NCBI RefSeq assembly: GCF_030463535.1
Contig: NC_132894.1
Coordinates: 34,744,125-34,808,124 of the forward strand
Source: Salminus brasiliensis
Taxonomy: Eukaryota > Chordata > Actinopteri > Characiformes > Bryconidae
DNA: 64,000 nucleotides
Reading direction: 5' to 3'
Both the position numbers and the translations under genes were made by a program. Below the pieces are notes generated by a model. The model saw only the letters and a program-made list of their open reading frames with translations, searched no databases and was not told the origin of the DNA. How positions within the stretch are numbered: position 1 is the stretch's first letter; every line of letters begins with the position of its first letter. Of the stretch, positions 46,757 through 58,411 are shown piece after piece.

Positions 46757-46859
46757 GTGGGTGACCCAGTCGTTTGTGTGTCGTCTTTTGAGGTGTGATG
46801 TTGGGGCAGGGCCGGATGTGGTGTTTGCTAATTGTCACTGCAAACCCATCTAGCGCCTC

Positions 46860-48530
46860 TTTAACTAATTTTACACACTTAGTTTATTAATACTGTAATA
46901 CTAATTAATACTGTATTAATAATAATATTAAAAGTTAGGACAAAAAAGGCACTGTGCCGTCTCTGTTCCTGTACAATCCTCAAGTCTTTAGTGTTGCTTT
47001 AGAGGAATAAATTATTTGAATTATTATTTAATTATTTTAATTGAAGTTTTATCACCTAAAATAAGTGCTGTTTGTTTGACGCATTTTTTTTTCCTGTCCC
47101 ATGATCCCAACATTTTAATTTTTTGACATTTGCCCTGTTTTGTGTCTGTATTGACACATCATCTGTGTTTTTTTTTTTCTCGTAATTCAACAGGATGCAT
47201 TGTATTTACATACTTACATTTATATAATACATAAGTTATATACATAAAAATATATATATTTATTTTATTTATATTAAGACCTGCCACACAATTGATACAC
47301 TAATGCAAGCCCTAATATTATCTACAACTGAAATTGAGAATTCCACTTTCTTGAAAGTGGTGTACACTCCCCAGTCTACACAGTCCAGTAGTGGAAGGAG
47401 TATTGGAGCTCCATCCAACCAATACTTTTTGGGACGACTTGGAGCGTGGAACTAATCGTCCATCGTCAGCACTTGACCTCAAGGCTGCAAAATACAAATT
47501 ACGTTTGCCCGTATCTGCCTCTTCAGCCTATTAAAATGATTAAATACAACTAAAATAACTAAATGCAAAAAACCCTAAAGTGGTTTTATACTATTAAACT
47601 AAATAGAAACAAAATGTTAGTTCAAACACATGAGTCGCGATACGGGGTAGCCAATCAGAACAGAGCTCTTATACGTATTAAACCAGAGCGCAATAACAAA
47701 AACTTGGCCACTGCACACGGGAAACCCCCTGTAAGACCTGCCCGTCTGAGTTCGGTTCTTGTCAAAGTGTCTCAGATTCTCATGCTTGTCCATTTTTCCT
47801 GCTTCTACACCGTCTACACCTTCATCACCTTCATCACCTTCAAGAACTGACTGACACTCGCTGCCTAATATGTGAATCCCACCCTTTGGCAGGTGCCATT
47901 GGAGCCAACATCTGCTATCGATTAGTGTAGGTTTTAGAAGATGGTAGGCAGTATTTATTTATTTATTTTATTTTTACAAGCATTAAACCACCTAAAGCCA
48001 CTAGTATATGGAATTTTCATTGGCTTTTATTGTATTGCGGAACATGCAGTCACGGTGTGTCGCTGTATAATTGCAACGCTGTCCATACAAACCAGAGAAA
48101 ACCCTGAAAGGCAGGACTGAAACCCACTGATTTCCTTGATTGCCTGTGATTGGAGATGCACGCATGTTTTGAAAAGCATGATGAAGTAATGCCTCATCCT
48201 TGAACAGGTGAAAAATCAGGTTTGTGCTCGCACACACTCGCCCTCTCTGTTTCGTAATCCTTACATAAACTTTGTTGCGAGCTTGTCACAAATCTGACGG
48301 CGCAGCTCTTGGTGTTTGACGTCAGCGCTGCAGCAAACAAACCCAGCCCTGTTTTTCATCACCATGTTCTTCACCGATCTGCACCTGCGCCTGTTAAGTA
48401 ACTTCGGGTTTATGCACAGTTCTGTTCAGCGCACCCGCAAATAGAGGCCGTTCGCTGCATCCGTATCCAGACCACTCTGCTCATCTTCCGACTGCAGGGC
48501 TGGTTATTAAGTTAATGTCCTGTGCTGGTG
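46860..48530. other. intron 2, first part
   Basis: 47345-47490 holds a piece of the GACAAAAGTATT TIR family (TGGAGCTCCATCCAACCAAT). 47725-47885 is a minus-strand Tc1-like 5' fragment (GTGTCTCAGATTCTCATGCT then TTCAAGAACTGACTGACACT). No exon is recognised. Confidence 0.5.
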
Positions 48531-48531
48531 G

Positions 48532-48532
<1 letters not shown>

Positions 48533-48565
<33 letters not shown>
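48533..48565. repeat. (TG)n microsatellite
   Basis: About 15 TG units in intron 2. Confidence 0.95.
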
Positions 48566-48568
<3 letters not shown>

Positions 48569-48910
48569 GGGTGAATTCGGGAAGCGTTTTTGCTTTACCC
48601 GCAGGCTGTGTGGATTAAAGCAGGGATGGCTGCGATTATTTAAGTGCACAGATATCCAGGCTCTTAGTATTCATTTATTTAACCAGGTGTTTGAAATACC
48701 CAGGGGTGGTTTGGGTGATTGTGTAGGATGTTGTATCTCACTGTGGGTTATTTAGATGCTTTGGATTAATTGTAGTCTCTAAGCGCCTCAATTCTTTGGT
48801 TGGAGTTACCATTTGTAGGATTTTTGGCTGGTTTCAGTTATTTATTTTCCAATTTGTTTAATTTATGCAATCAGACTTGGATCACCACTGTCCTGTACGG
48901 TGTCAGGTAG

Positions 48911-49355
48911 CAGTCTTGGCCCTGGATGCTGGTCCTGAGAATTAAAACCTGCAACCTTCCCATCCCAAGCCTGCTCCCCAAAGCTTTAGGCCATCGAACC
49001 AGCGATCTTTGGGTTCCAAGCCTGCTCCCCAAAGCTTTAGGCCATCGAACCAGCAATCTTTGGGTTCCAAGCCTGCTCCCTAAAGCTTTAGGCCATCGAA
49101 CCAGCGATCTTTGGGTTCCAAGCCTGCTCCCCAAAGCTTTGGGCCATCGAACCAGCGATCTTTGGGTTCCAAGCCTGCTCCCCAAAGCTTTAGGCCATCG
49201 AACCAGCGATCTTTGGGTTCCAAGCCTGCTCCCTAAAGCTTTAGGCCATCGAACCAGCGATCTTTGGGTTCCAAGCCTGCTCCCTAAAGCTTTAGGCCAT
49301 CGAACCAGCGATCTTTGGGTTCCAAGCCTGCTCCCCAAAGCTTAAGGCCTTCAAA
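48911..49355 (+). repeat. 51-bp minisatellite with conserved 56-bp leader
   Basis: Leader CAGTCTTGGCCCTGGATGCT at 48911, then units starting AAGCCTGCTCCCCAAAGCTT at 48967, 49018, 49069 and onward, about 7.5 units. As 51 is a multiple of three, both strands stay open in a frame with a 17-residue period. These frames (48926-49345 + and 48871-49338 -) are by-products, not genes. Confidence 0.95.
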
Positions 49356-49399
49356 CTTAAAAACCTTTCAGTCTCAAGCCTGCTTCTCTATGCTGTGGA

Positions 49400-49715
49400 A
49401 AAAGCATCTCAGAAGGAACACCACGTCCAACCTGGAGGCGGATGAGCTACACCAGCAAAAAGACCACGTTGGGGTCTACTACTGTCAGCCAAGAACAGAA
49501 AGCTGAGCCTGCAAAAGCTCAGCACAGGCTCACCAACCCTGGAATACCTAAACGTAGCCTGGTCTGATGAATCTGGATTTTCTGCTGAGAAACACTGATT
49601 GTAGGGTCAGAATTTGGCACCAGCAGCTTGAATCCGTGAACCTAGTGTGCTTTGTGTCGACAGTCCAGTCCGGTCTGGTGGAGAATGCTTTTTTTGGTAC
49701 GCTTTGGGCCGAGAA
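49400..49715 (+). pseudogene. Tc1-like transposase relic
   Basis: 49567-49700 reads MNLDFLLRNTDCRVRIWHQQ, then LESVNLVCFVSTVQSG and FFGTLW. This corresponds to DESRFLL..DGRVRIW and VSTVQ...V.WG.F of a Tc1-like family, whose DES Asp/Glu region is altered here. The preceding part (about 49440-49560) is frameshifted and has stops. Confidence 0.75.
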
Positions 49716-49918
49716 CACAGTTCTTCCACTGCTCCACAGCTCCGTGCTGGGGGGCTTTATACATTAAGCCCTATTCTATTGTTGCAGAGTGCAATCAAAT
49801 CCTCACAGCAATGCTCTTAAATCTAGTAGAAAGCCTAACAGGACTACAAAATGCTTTGTTTGCAATGGGTGCAACTTTATTAGAAGGGGTGTCCACAAAC
49901 ATTTGGTGGACAAAGTGT
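49714..49918. mobile_element. chimeric piece of the GACAAAAGTATT TIR family
   Basis: 49714-49775 (GAACACAGTTCTTCCACTGC) is in plus orientation, while 49785-49918 (GTGCAATCAAATCCTCACAG to GGGGTGTCCACAAACATTTG) is in minus orientation. The two halves face each other after a rearrangement. Confidence 0.6.
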
Positions 49919-50074
49919 ACCAGGAGTGCTTCCACTTTCCAATATATGAAACCTCTTGGACATCGGCATCGTCCCGGAGTTCCCACTTCTCTCTTTATCC
50001 ACTGCTACGTTTAAAGATTTGCCTTAGATGCGGTTTGAATTGGGGATTCATTCATCGATCCATCGTTTTCTGTT

Positions 50075-50659
50075 CGGACACAGATACCGATATATGAGCT
50101 TTGCGTATCGACCGATACCCGATACTGATCCGATACCATTGTTATATTAATAAACCATATACCTGACCTTCTGAGAGAGACTTGAGGTGTCAGGATTGAC
50201 GAAATCATTACTTTGCTAACTTTGTAAAACAAACTATGACTAACATGCATATAAATGAACCCAATTTGTGTTTATTGGTCATTAAAATGAATAACTGTGC
50301 TGGACCTCTGTGCAGTGCTGTCTGGGCTCAGGACTTTTATTCTGAAATTCAAAGTCTGTCTAAACTCCTCCCTTCTCGGTTCTTCTTGTTTGGAAGCTAG
50401 ATTACTGGATTACTCGCTGATGGTTGATGCCAGGTCGAGGTGACCGTGCTGGTTAGATATGGGGGATCTTGCTGTTGCTATGATCCGTGTATGATGTCTG
50501 TAGGTTACTCTGATCTGATCCGGGGTTATGAAGCCTAGAATCTGCTTCCATGAATGGATCAGTCCTTTAGATCAGACTAATTATCCGATACCCGATCCAG
50601 CTAATTTTGTTCGTATCCAGGCTGATATCCGATTCCAGTATTGGATTGGTGCATCCCTA
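50075..50659 (-). mobile_element. hAT-like element fragment (TAGGGATGCACC end)
   Basis: The plus strand ends GGTGCATCCCTA at 50648-50659, inverse of the typical TAGGGATGCACC hAT-type end. It is preceded by ATACCGATA/CCGATACCCGATAC words at 50085-50135 and ATCCGATACCCGATCCAGC at 50582. The opposite terminus is not preserved. Confidence 0.55.
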
Positions 50660-50917
50660 TTTTAAATACTATTAGTATTTCACAAAGCGAAATGGTTACA
50701 ATGCTCATCTCCAGACCACCTGGCCCAGACGGTAAAGAGACCCTCCATCCCTCAGATACACTGCTTTCATTCGGTCTCATCTTCCATGTGGTTTTGCATC
50801 AAGCCGCCTTCAAACTCTGCATTAATGACCTCAGCATAGACCCGCCTTAGCTTGAAGAGTAACCCGAGGTGTAATTTGGGCTGTAATGGTTGCTTTCTCC
50901 TGCTGCTCGTGAAATGA

Positions 50918-50965
<48 letters not shown>

Positions 50966-51134
50966 TGTGAGAAGAGAGGGTGTGGAGCAGCTGTTCAGCG
51001 TGGTCTTGCCTGCTATTTCAAGTCTCCGTCACACTGAGACGAGTCTTCAGTGGAGGCTCATTCGCATGCCATCTCTGTCTGGGTATCGCAAGTACGCAGT
51101 TAACAGCTTCGCTCTTGTTTATTGGCTCATGAGA

Positions 51135-51174
<40 letters not shown>

Positions 51175-51570
51175 AAGGCTGTCTGACTTCAGGGCTTAAC
51201 GTTGACCCCATTTTTTTCTGATGCTGATATTACAGTCCAGTTCACCCGGGCCTCCAGTCCAGTTTGTTGGGTCTTGTTGATGGGCATGCAAGTGAGCCAT
51301 CATGGAAGTGAGCCATCTACAAATGATCGCTGTTGTACTTATCTAGAACTTTTGGCATACCCAGTATTGATCAAGAAGTATTACGATCAAGGGTTTTAAA
51401 GGTAGGAGAGGTGCAGAAGCGAATAGACATTACATAACGTTACAATGGAATTCAGCCTCGATGGAATTTAACCCGTCTGTAGCAGTGAGCACACAAACAC
51501 TCGCACCTGCGATTGGGGCAGTAAAGGAACACGCCTAGAGCAGTGGGCAGGCACCTCAGCGCCCAGGAAG
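50660..51570. repeat. intron 2 segment with two long (TG)n tracts
   Basis: (GT)n at about 50921-50958 and (TG)n at about 51138-51173. No exon. Confidence 0.8.
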
Positions 51571-52300
51571 CAGTCTTGGCCCTGGATGCTGGTCCTGAGA
51601 ATTAAAATCTGCACCCTTCCCATTCCAAGCCTGCTCCCCTAAGCTTTAGGCCATTGAACTAGAGACCTTTCAGTCCCAGGTATGCTCTATGCTGTAGGTC
51701 GTTGAACAAATTATCTTTCAATCTTAAGCCTGCCTCTCTATTCTTTAGGCCAAACCAGAAGTCTTTGGGTTCCAAGCCTGCTCCCCTAAGCTTTAGGCCA
51801 TCGAACCAGCAATCTTTGGGTTCCAAGCCTGCTCGCCTACGCTTTGGGCCATCAAACTAGAGACCTTTCAGTTCCAAGCCCCATCCTCTAAGCTTTAGGC
51901 CATCGAACTGGATACCTTTCGGTTCCAAGCCTGCTCCCCTAAGCTTTAGGCCATCGAACCAGCGATCTTTGGGTTCCAAGCCTGCTCGCCTACGCTTTGG
52001 GCCATCAAACTGGATACCTTTCAGTTCCAAGCATGATTCTCTATCCTTTAGACCGTCGAACCAGTGATCTTTGGGTTCCAGGCCTGCTCCCCTAAGCTTT
52101 AGACCATCGAACCAGCGATCTTCGGGTTCCAGGCCTACTCCTCTAAGCTTCAGGCCATCGAACCAGCGATCTTCGGGTTCCAGGCCTACTCCTCTAAGCT
52201 TCAGGCCATCGAACTAGAGACCGTTCAGTTCCAAGCATGATTCTCTATCCTTTAGATTGTCGAACCAGCAACCTTTAATTCCCAAGCCTGCTCTAGTGCT
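51571..52300 (+). repeat. degenerate relative of the 51-bp minisatellite
   Basis: Shares the leader CAGTCTTGGCCCTGGATGCT and units of GCTCCCCTAAGCTTTAGGCC plus ATCGAACCAGCGATCTTTGG with 48911-49355. Here the units vary in length and sequence and alternate with ACTAGAGACCTTTCAGTTCC units. On the minus strand CTGGTTCGATGGCC resembles a B box, so the monomer may derive from a SINE. Confidence 0.9.
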
Positions 52301-52995
52301 CTCAGGAATTTAAAATCCCTTCAGATTTTTGTGTTTAAGCTTATTCTGCACCTCCACGTGGACCCTGCAGTGAACAGAGAGGAATAGAGGTGAGCCAGTT
52401 TCGCAGTGATGCTCTACGCTGGGTGCACGCAGGAGCAGTTTTTGCCTAATTTGAGTTCCTATTTGCCAACTAATCCTGACAAATTGTCACGATCTGGATA
52501 AAAATTGCTCCTTGGAGGCTCAGTTGGGCTGATAGCTGGAGCAGATTATTTTGTTTGAGTCAGTATTAAGCTTTGCTACCAGATAAGGTGCTGTCTGTTC
52601 TGCATACCATCAGTTTGAATCCTGCAGGGTTGGATGTGAGATGAGCAACGAAACGTTTCTGCAAAATCTGCTCATGTTTTGATCTGTTTGTATTATGCAT
52701 CTGGCCGTAGGTGGTGGATATGTGCAAAAAGGGGAATCAGATTTAGCTGCTTATCTAAGTGGAACCAAGTTCTAGCTTACAGCGTGTTTAATACATAAAG
52801 CCTTTAGTTTATTAGGCTGTTTCCCAAACGCTTCCCGAACACACACCTCTGCCTTGTATTAGTGAAGTTAGAAAACGACCTTATACACAGCAAAGGGGGG
52901 GAAAGTAGTGTAAACACTGTGTTTGCTGTAGAGAATCATAAGTCATGCCATCCTTCATTAGAATACATGCACATTAGTACGAGTTGATATTTAGC
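52301..52995. other. intron 2: no exon recognised
   Basis: No repeat or motif assigned. Confidence 0.4.
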
Positions 52996-53004
52996 TGTTT
53001 CAGC

Positions 53005-53215
53005 TGTTTACATTTATGGCACTTCCAGGGTTACTGGTATTGCAGAGCTGGGCCAATGTAGTGTTAGGAGTCTTGCCCAAGGACTCTTATTGGTGTAGCG
53101 CAGCCGTAATCACTCAGACCTGGAATCGAACCCCAGTCTCCCACATGGTGTCATGGCTCACTGGCAGGTAGTGGGGTTGTATCTGTTGCGCCACACCAAC
53201 CACAACCAATATATC
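53005..53215 (-). mobile_element. tRNA-derived SINE, copy 1
   Basis: On the minus strand: A-box region TGTGGCGCAACAG (near 53194-53182) and B box GGTTCGATTCC (53132-53122), then CCAATAAGAGTCCTTGGGCA. The tail (GTCGCTCTGGATAAGAGC type) is partly replaced. Confidence 0.8.
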
Positions 53216-53576
53216 TATCTTGGCTGTTGATCTATTTATTGATCTATCTATTTAAGTCTGTCTGTCATGATGTGTTTTTCTGGGTATGTAATTGGGGAGG
53301 CCAGGGTTTCCACATCACTGAACATCACCAATAGTCTGTAAGCAACCAGTGTATAGTCAGTCAGGAGTCACCACTGATTATTCAAGGGCTACAGACTCTC
53401 CCATGAAAATGCCACCTGTGGTAATTGTCAACTGTTGCTTAACCAGTAGCTGACTAGCATTCTAATTAGGTCTGTTTAACTGGATTTACATGGATTTACT
53501 CCTCCATATCCTCAAGCTTTAAAAACAAAATATTAAAAAGTGCATTTTATGAAGGATTTCTTGTGCAATAGCCACA

Positions 53577-53797
53577 TATATTTATATTTATGGCATTTAG
53601 CTGATGCTCTTATCCAGAGCGACTTACATAGTTACCCATATAGTCACAGAAGTGGGCCAATGCAGTGTTGGGAGTCTTGCCCAATGGCTCTTATTGGTGT
53701 AGCGCACTCAGACTGGGAATCGAACCTTGGTCTCCCACATGGTGTGATGGCTCACAGGTGTGGTGTTATCTGTTGCGCAACACCAACCACAACCAAT
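53577..53797 (-). mobile_element. tRNA-derived SINE, copy 2 with intact tail
   Basis: B box GGTTCGATTCC at 53726-53716. The minus-strand tail reads AAGTCGCTCTGGATAAGAGC then ATCAGCTAAATGCCATAAAT, the highly conserved V-SINE-like 3' domain of fishes. Flanking DNA beyond the head (CCAATATATCTATCTTGG and about 150 bp more) is shared with copy 1, so the region was duplicated as a unit. Confidence 0.85.
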
Positions 53798-53964
53798 ATA
53801 TCTATCTTGGTTATTGAACTATCTATTTATCTGTCTATTTAAGTCTCTCTGTCATGATGTGCTTTTCTGGGTGTGTAATTGGGGAGGCCAGGATTTCCAC
53901 ATCACCGATAGTTTGTAAGCAATCAGTATATAGTCAGTTGGGAGTCATCACTGATTATTTGAGG

Positions 53965-54172
53965 GCTACATGACATTAAGCTGATGCTCGAGTCCTTGGG
54001 CTAGACTCCCAACACTGCATTGGCCCACTGCAGTGTTAGGAGCCACTGGGACACCTTGCCTCTTATTGATGTAGCTCACTCAGACTGGGAATTGTACCCT
54101 GGTCCTCCCACATGGTGTAATAGCTCACTGGCAGCTAGTGGTTTTATCTGTTGCGCCACACCAACCCCATGG
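53965..54172 (-). mobile_element. tRNA-derived SINE, copy 3, rearranged
   Basis: A-box region GGCGCAACAGATAAAACC present; B box decayed to GGTACAATTCC; the tail region is scrambled (CATTAAGCTGATGCTCGAGT). Confidence 0.75.
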
Positions 54173-55395
54173 GCAGTAGGTGCTTGACACAGCATTGCTA
54201 GGTGGTTAATAGGCTATTCTGTTTCTATGCTAGGATGCTGCTGAGCACTTACTTACTTTATTATTGTAGGTGGCAGCTATGATGCTCCACATAGTTGCAA
54301 ATACCACAAAACCTTAGTTTTTTTTTAATACATTTAAAAGCATTTATGTTACATGGAAATATGCTTATTTTTAACAGTACTAGTTTAATTACATCTTTTA
54401 ATATTTGGTGGCAATAAAAGCATCAATGCATTTAACCTTTTTAGACCATGTTTTTGAACTGGAGGCCTGAATCTAATAGTCCGGAGTCACCACCGGTTAT
54501 TTGTGGGCTATAGAGCCCTCAATCTGCCCTGAAAATGACACCTGTGGTAACCGTGTGAACTGAGTCCTAATTAGATTTGTTTAATTGGATCTACATGGAG
54601 AACTCATCAAACTTAAGCTCAACTTTAAAAGCTAAATATTATTATTATATTTTTAGCCATTTTTCTGCAGCACTTGTAAATAATGCACCCAGATAACCTA
54701 CATAACCTGAGATCACGCAGTGTTGGCTGTTTAATTAAAAGTAGGGTAGTCTGGACTTATTTAGATGATAAGTCTTCTTACTCTTGCCTTTCCAAATGAG
54801 GTCACTCTGCTGGCCAGTTAAATGGCCACTCTCGCGGTGCTACTTTAGGCAGTTCTCTTGGGTCGAGTGCTCGCAGCTGTGTGTAGATCACAAGGCTTCC
54901 CTGCTCTTCACTAAAACCTTTCAACCGCTAAGCTTTTTCCTCTCTTCTTTGTTATGTGACAAACTTCCCTGCGCTGGTAAAAATAGCTCCCGTTTCTAGG
55001 GCACTGGACACAGACCTTGGCTAAGTGGTTTCACTACACTGTCGTATTTCTTTGATTTCCTGAACGCGCTGAGTAGATTTTAGTGGTTAGGGGTTTTACA
55101 TCGTAAAGCTGATCTAGAATACGTTTAATCACGCCTGTGTTCGTCTGTAGGGAGTCAGCATTTGTGAAAGGAGGAGCCAAATCTGGCCGGTCTGGTTCAA
55201 ATCCAATTGGGGAAGCTGAAGGGTGTAAATAATGAGTGCAAGAATACATGCTGGATCCCTGCCACTGATATTTGTTTTGCTCTCTTAAACCCTGGGTGGT
55301 AGACGTATAAGCCTTGCCAGTGCTGTGAAACCACCTGTATAATATTGTGTGGGGTCCCCCTTATCCCGCCAAAACAGCAAGTAAAGCAAGTCATG
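54173..55395. other. intron 2: no exon recognised
   Basis: 54478-54600 repeats the flank of SINE copies 1 and 2 (GTCACCACCGGTTATTTGTG, GAAAATGACACCTGTGGTAA). Otherwise unassigned. Confidence 0.4.
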
Positions 55396-55985
55396 TGGTA
55401 ACATTAGGCACTCTGTCTTCAGGGTTGACGAGGCTGGCTTCTACAGAAGGACCTCAAATTCTGCCTGGAACTAGTTCAAGAAATCCATGTTGCAGCTTTT
55501 GGAATAGCCCTCAAGTGTAATAGCCACCTCTATAACCCACCACCAGTTCTGACCGGTCAAGGTATGGACTCCACAAGACCTGAGAAGGTGTCCTGTGGTG
55601 TCTAGCACCCAAACTAAAGTCAGCAGCACATCCACATACAAGTCCTGGAAGTTGTGAGGTGGGTGGGGCCTCCATGAGCATCAATAAGCCTTGAGCGCCC
55701 ATGACCCAAGGTTGTCCTTTCTTGGGGCATTTTTGGTCGGGGCTGACCTGACACTGCATACCGAGATGGAACAGCCGACAAGACCTGCTTGCTGATGTTT
55801 GGGAGATGTTCTGACCCAGTCATTGTCTAGAACCTCACAGTTTGGTTCTTGTCAGTGTCTCAGATTCTTATGTTTGGCCATTTTTCTTGCTTAAACACCT
55901 TCAAGAACTGACTGTTCACTCGCTGCCTGATGGATCCACCCCCTGACAGGAGTTATTGGGACTAGTGTGTTTACAGGCACTCAAA
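55396..55985 (-). pseudogene. Tc1-like transposon relic, N-terminal part
   Basis: The minus strand from about 55985: CTGTCAGGGGGTGGATCCAT, GTTCTTGAAGGTGTTTAAGC, then a decayed HTH region and GHGRSRLIDAHG at 55708-55672, matching the GHGRPRLIDARGE block of a Tc1-like transposase. Stops and frame shifts abound. The DDE catalytic part is missing. Related fragments lie at 20090, 43374, 47725 and 59140. Confidence 0.75.
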
Positions 55986-56046
55986 GATCTGATCATAATC
56001 AATAAGATAAAAGATTATTCGAGTTATGTAAACAGCTTGCTTTGAT

Positions 56047-56135
56047 TTACATTTATGGCGTTTAGCTGACGCTCTTATCCAGAGCGTCTTACAGGGTCGC
56101 TCATATTACAGCGGTGGGCCAATGTAGGTGGGCCA
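56047..56135 (-). mobile_element. SINE 3' domain fragment
   Basis: The plus strand reads TTTACATTTATGGCGTTTAG, CTGACGCTCTTATCCAGAGC; the inverse is the conserved CTCTGGATAAGAGCGTCAGC domain with an ATAAATGTAAA tail. The tRNA-like head is absent. Confidence 0.8.
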
Positions 56136-57528
56136 AGGACCTAGGATGGTTTCCTAGATCGGAGTAAGGTCTAGGAGTCCGCTTAAGAAATCGGATAGAG
56201 TTGGATTTTGGCTCGGTAATCGGATTGCCCAGTGTGTTAGTGTGTATGCTGTCTTGCCGGAGTATTCTCAGATTTCAGTCTGCTCATGCCTGAATACCTG
56301 AAGACCGCGGTACCGGAAATAAGCATGTAGCGTTCAATACCGCACTCCTGAGATGGCTACAATGCTTGTGGAGCGGCGCTGAAGGATTGAAGTATTCTTC
56401 ATCTTCTACGTGATGGTTGTTCCTATCATGCATCCATGTGTTTATATTATTTATTTATTTATTTTAATTGCAGTATAAAGTTTAGACTTTACCTGACCTT
56501 TACGTCACGTGAGATTATCGGCTGGCTCGCTCAGTTTCTCAGGTTCTCAGGTTTCCAGCTTTGAAGTATGGTGTTAAGGGTGTGGAGACCTAGGTAGCAG
56601 GTGGGAATGGGCCATGACAAACTGGGGAGGGGGGGGTGAAATTCCCACCAAAAATAAAGTAAAATTCCATAAGAAGAGGAGGAGGAGGAGGAGGGTGAGG
56701 AGTTTGAGCATCTTCTACCTACCTTCACTATTGGGTCATGCGAAATCGCACTTAAAGCTTAAAAGCGGTGTAATGGGCTGTCTTCATGTTGTTGTGCTTT
56801 GCAGGATGATGTTTGGTGTTCCAGCTGTGATCAGAGACACCGAACGCAAATCAAAAACTAGCTGACAGAATCCATTCTCCCCCCTCTCTCTCTCTCGCCA
56901 ACTCTCTCTCCCTTTCTGCCACTCGTCTCTTCTTTTCTTCTCACTCGCTTGTTCACACTGCGTGGAAGTGAAAATTAATGATTGCTATAGGGCTACTCTA
57001 TTGTAATGAAAGTGTTTCTCTCACATGCCGTGTCTCTCTCGTTCTGTCTGCCTTTTGATGGATGAATAGGAATAGGCCTGGCTCCAGCGCTCACTCCAGT
57101 GTCTTTGCTTGTGCCTCATTATAGCGGCCCCATTTTTGTAAGTTTCAGTAAGGCAGTGCTGGCTGTTGAGCGAGGCTGTTCCACTAATGGTGCACAAACC
57201 TGCTCTGTAATGAACGTAAGGTTTAGCGATTGTCATCGAGCTGCCTTTTTTCGGCATGCGGTCGAAACCTTGAGCATGGATAAGCAGTGTTTTGACAGAG
57301 CTGGATGCTCATCATGTTTTGGTTGAGATTCTAAACCACGACACGGTGTGTTTGTGTTTGTGTGTGGCTTTTGGGGGTTTGGTATATTGTGACGATGGTG
57401 GTTGTGTTTTAATTTTTTTATTTTAGAGTAGATTTGATGATTTGCTTGAATGATCTGACCCTGTGTACACCCGGTCACTTCATCCATATTGATTTATCAG
57501 GATTGTAAGCTGCCCAATAAAAAAATTA
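56136..57528. other. intron 2: no exon recognised
   Basis: (GGA)n at about 56674-56695 and (TC)n at about 56886-56900. No coding signal. Confidence 0.4.
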
Positions 57529-58411
57529 GTCATCTTGCCTGTATAAGGTGGTAGTAACTTCAGGCTCCTGCAGATGGCGCTGCACGAGGGTAATAGGGCT
57601 GAAAAATAGCTGCAGGGTCTTGGCTAGTCGACCACATTCGGAATAAGAAAATAGTGTACACTTCATTTTTCACTTTAACCTTAAAGCGACAGTCTGTACG
57701 TTTTGGGGATTTGGAGACCCCTCTGGTGGGAATGTGTAATTGCATCAAACGTGGACGAGTACCTTTAATATGTGCATTGGGGTCTCCTTTCAGAACGAAC
57801 GAATCTTAGTTTGCCACTCTATTATCTCCATGTTCGCAGTAGCCGTTCTGTTTGTATTAGCACTATTAGCAGCACCGTGGCTGCTCAGGTAACCAGCAAA
57901 CAGTGCAGGTTACTCTTCTAGAGGCTGTGAAAACCACGTAAACCTACCAGACCGCTCTGTCTGTTTATAGGATGAATGTTTTGTAGTTGCAGTGACGGTC
58001 GTGCAGCATGCTGATTCCATTTATTAGCATATTTTCACCCCTTTCCACTCAGAAACACCACTGCTTTCAACTGAACGGGAAAATCTTAAAGACTGCTGCT
58101 TTAAATGAGGCGTTCTTTAAGGTTACTAACCACAGTGTATTACATATTAACTATGAAACTAATATAGAAATATATCTGCGTTAGTTGAACAGTGCAGTGA
58201 GGGTCTTGTTGGATGTGTGGAAAATGGGTCGTGATGCAAATGCAGTTAATGATTGGCTAAAAGGAGGGGTTTTCAGCATTTGGGCGTGGCCAAAGATCCT
58301 AGTGTGAAGGAAGTAGCTGAATATGCAGGTGTACGGAAGTGTACGGCCATCCTCGTGCAACGCCATCTGCAGGAGCCTGGAGTTACAACCACCCTAAACA
58401 GGCAATGTGAC
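57529..58411. mobile_element. 883-bp DNA element with 60-bp terminal inverted repeats
   Basis: Left arm 57529-57588 begins GTCATCTTGCCTGTATAAGG. The right arm 58352-58411, read on the minus strand, begins GTCACATTGCCTGTTTAGGG. Both end CTGCAGATGGCG(C/T)TGCACGAG, with about 7 mismatches in 60. The interior (58253-58350) has an open stretch reading KEVAEYAGVRK that could be a helix-turn-helix trace, but no full transposase. Flanks are A/T runs, so the target duplication is unclear. A deleted copy is at 45554. Confidence 0.85.

Noticed and set aside
48871..49345. Opposed open frames of 155 and 139 codons with a 17-residue repeat
   Set aside because: Both come from a 51-bp minisatellite whose length is a multiple of three; no start context, splice sites or known domain.
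53105..53200. tRNA genes near 53100-53200 and 53700-53790
   Set aside because: Pol III boxes belong to SINEs with a conserved 3' tail, not to complete tRNAs.
55511..55823. Two minus-strand frames of 82 and 67 codons as genes
   Set aside because: Fragments of a Tc1-like transposase with frameshifts and no catalytic part.
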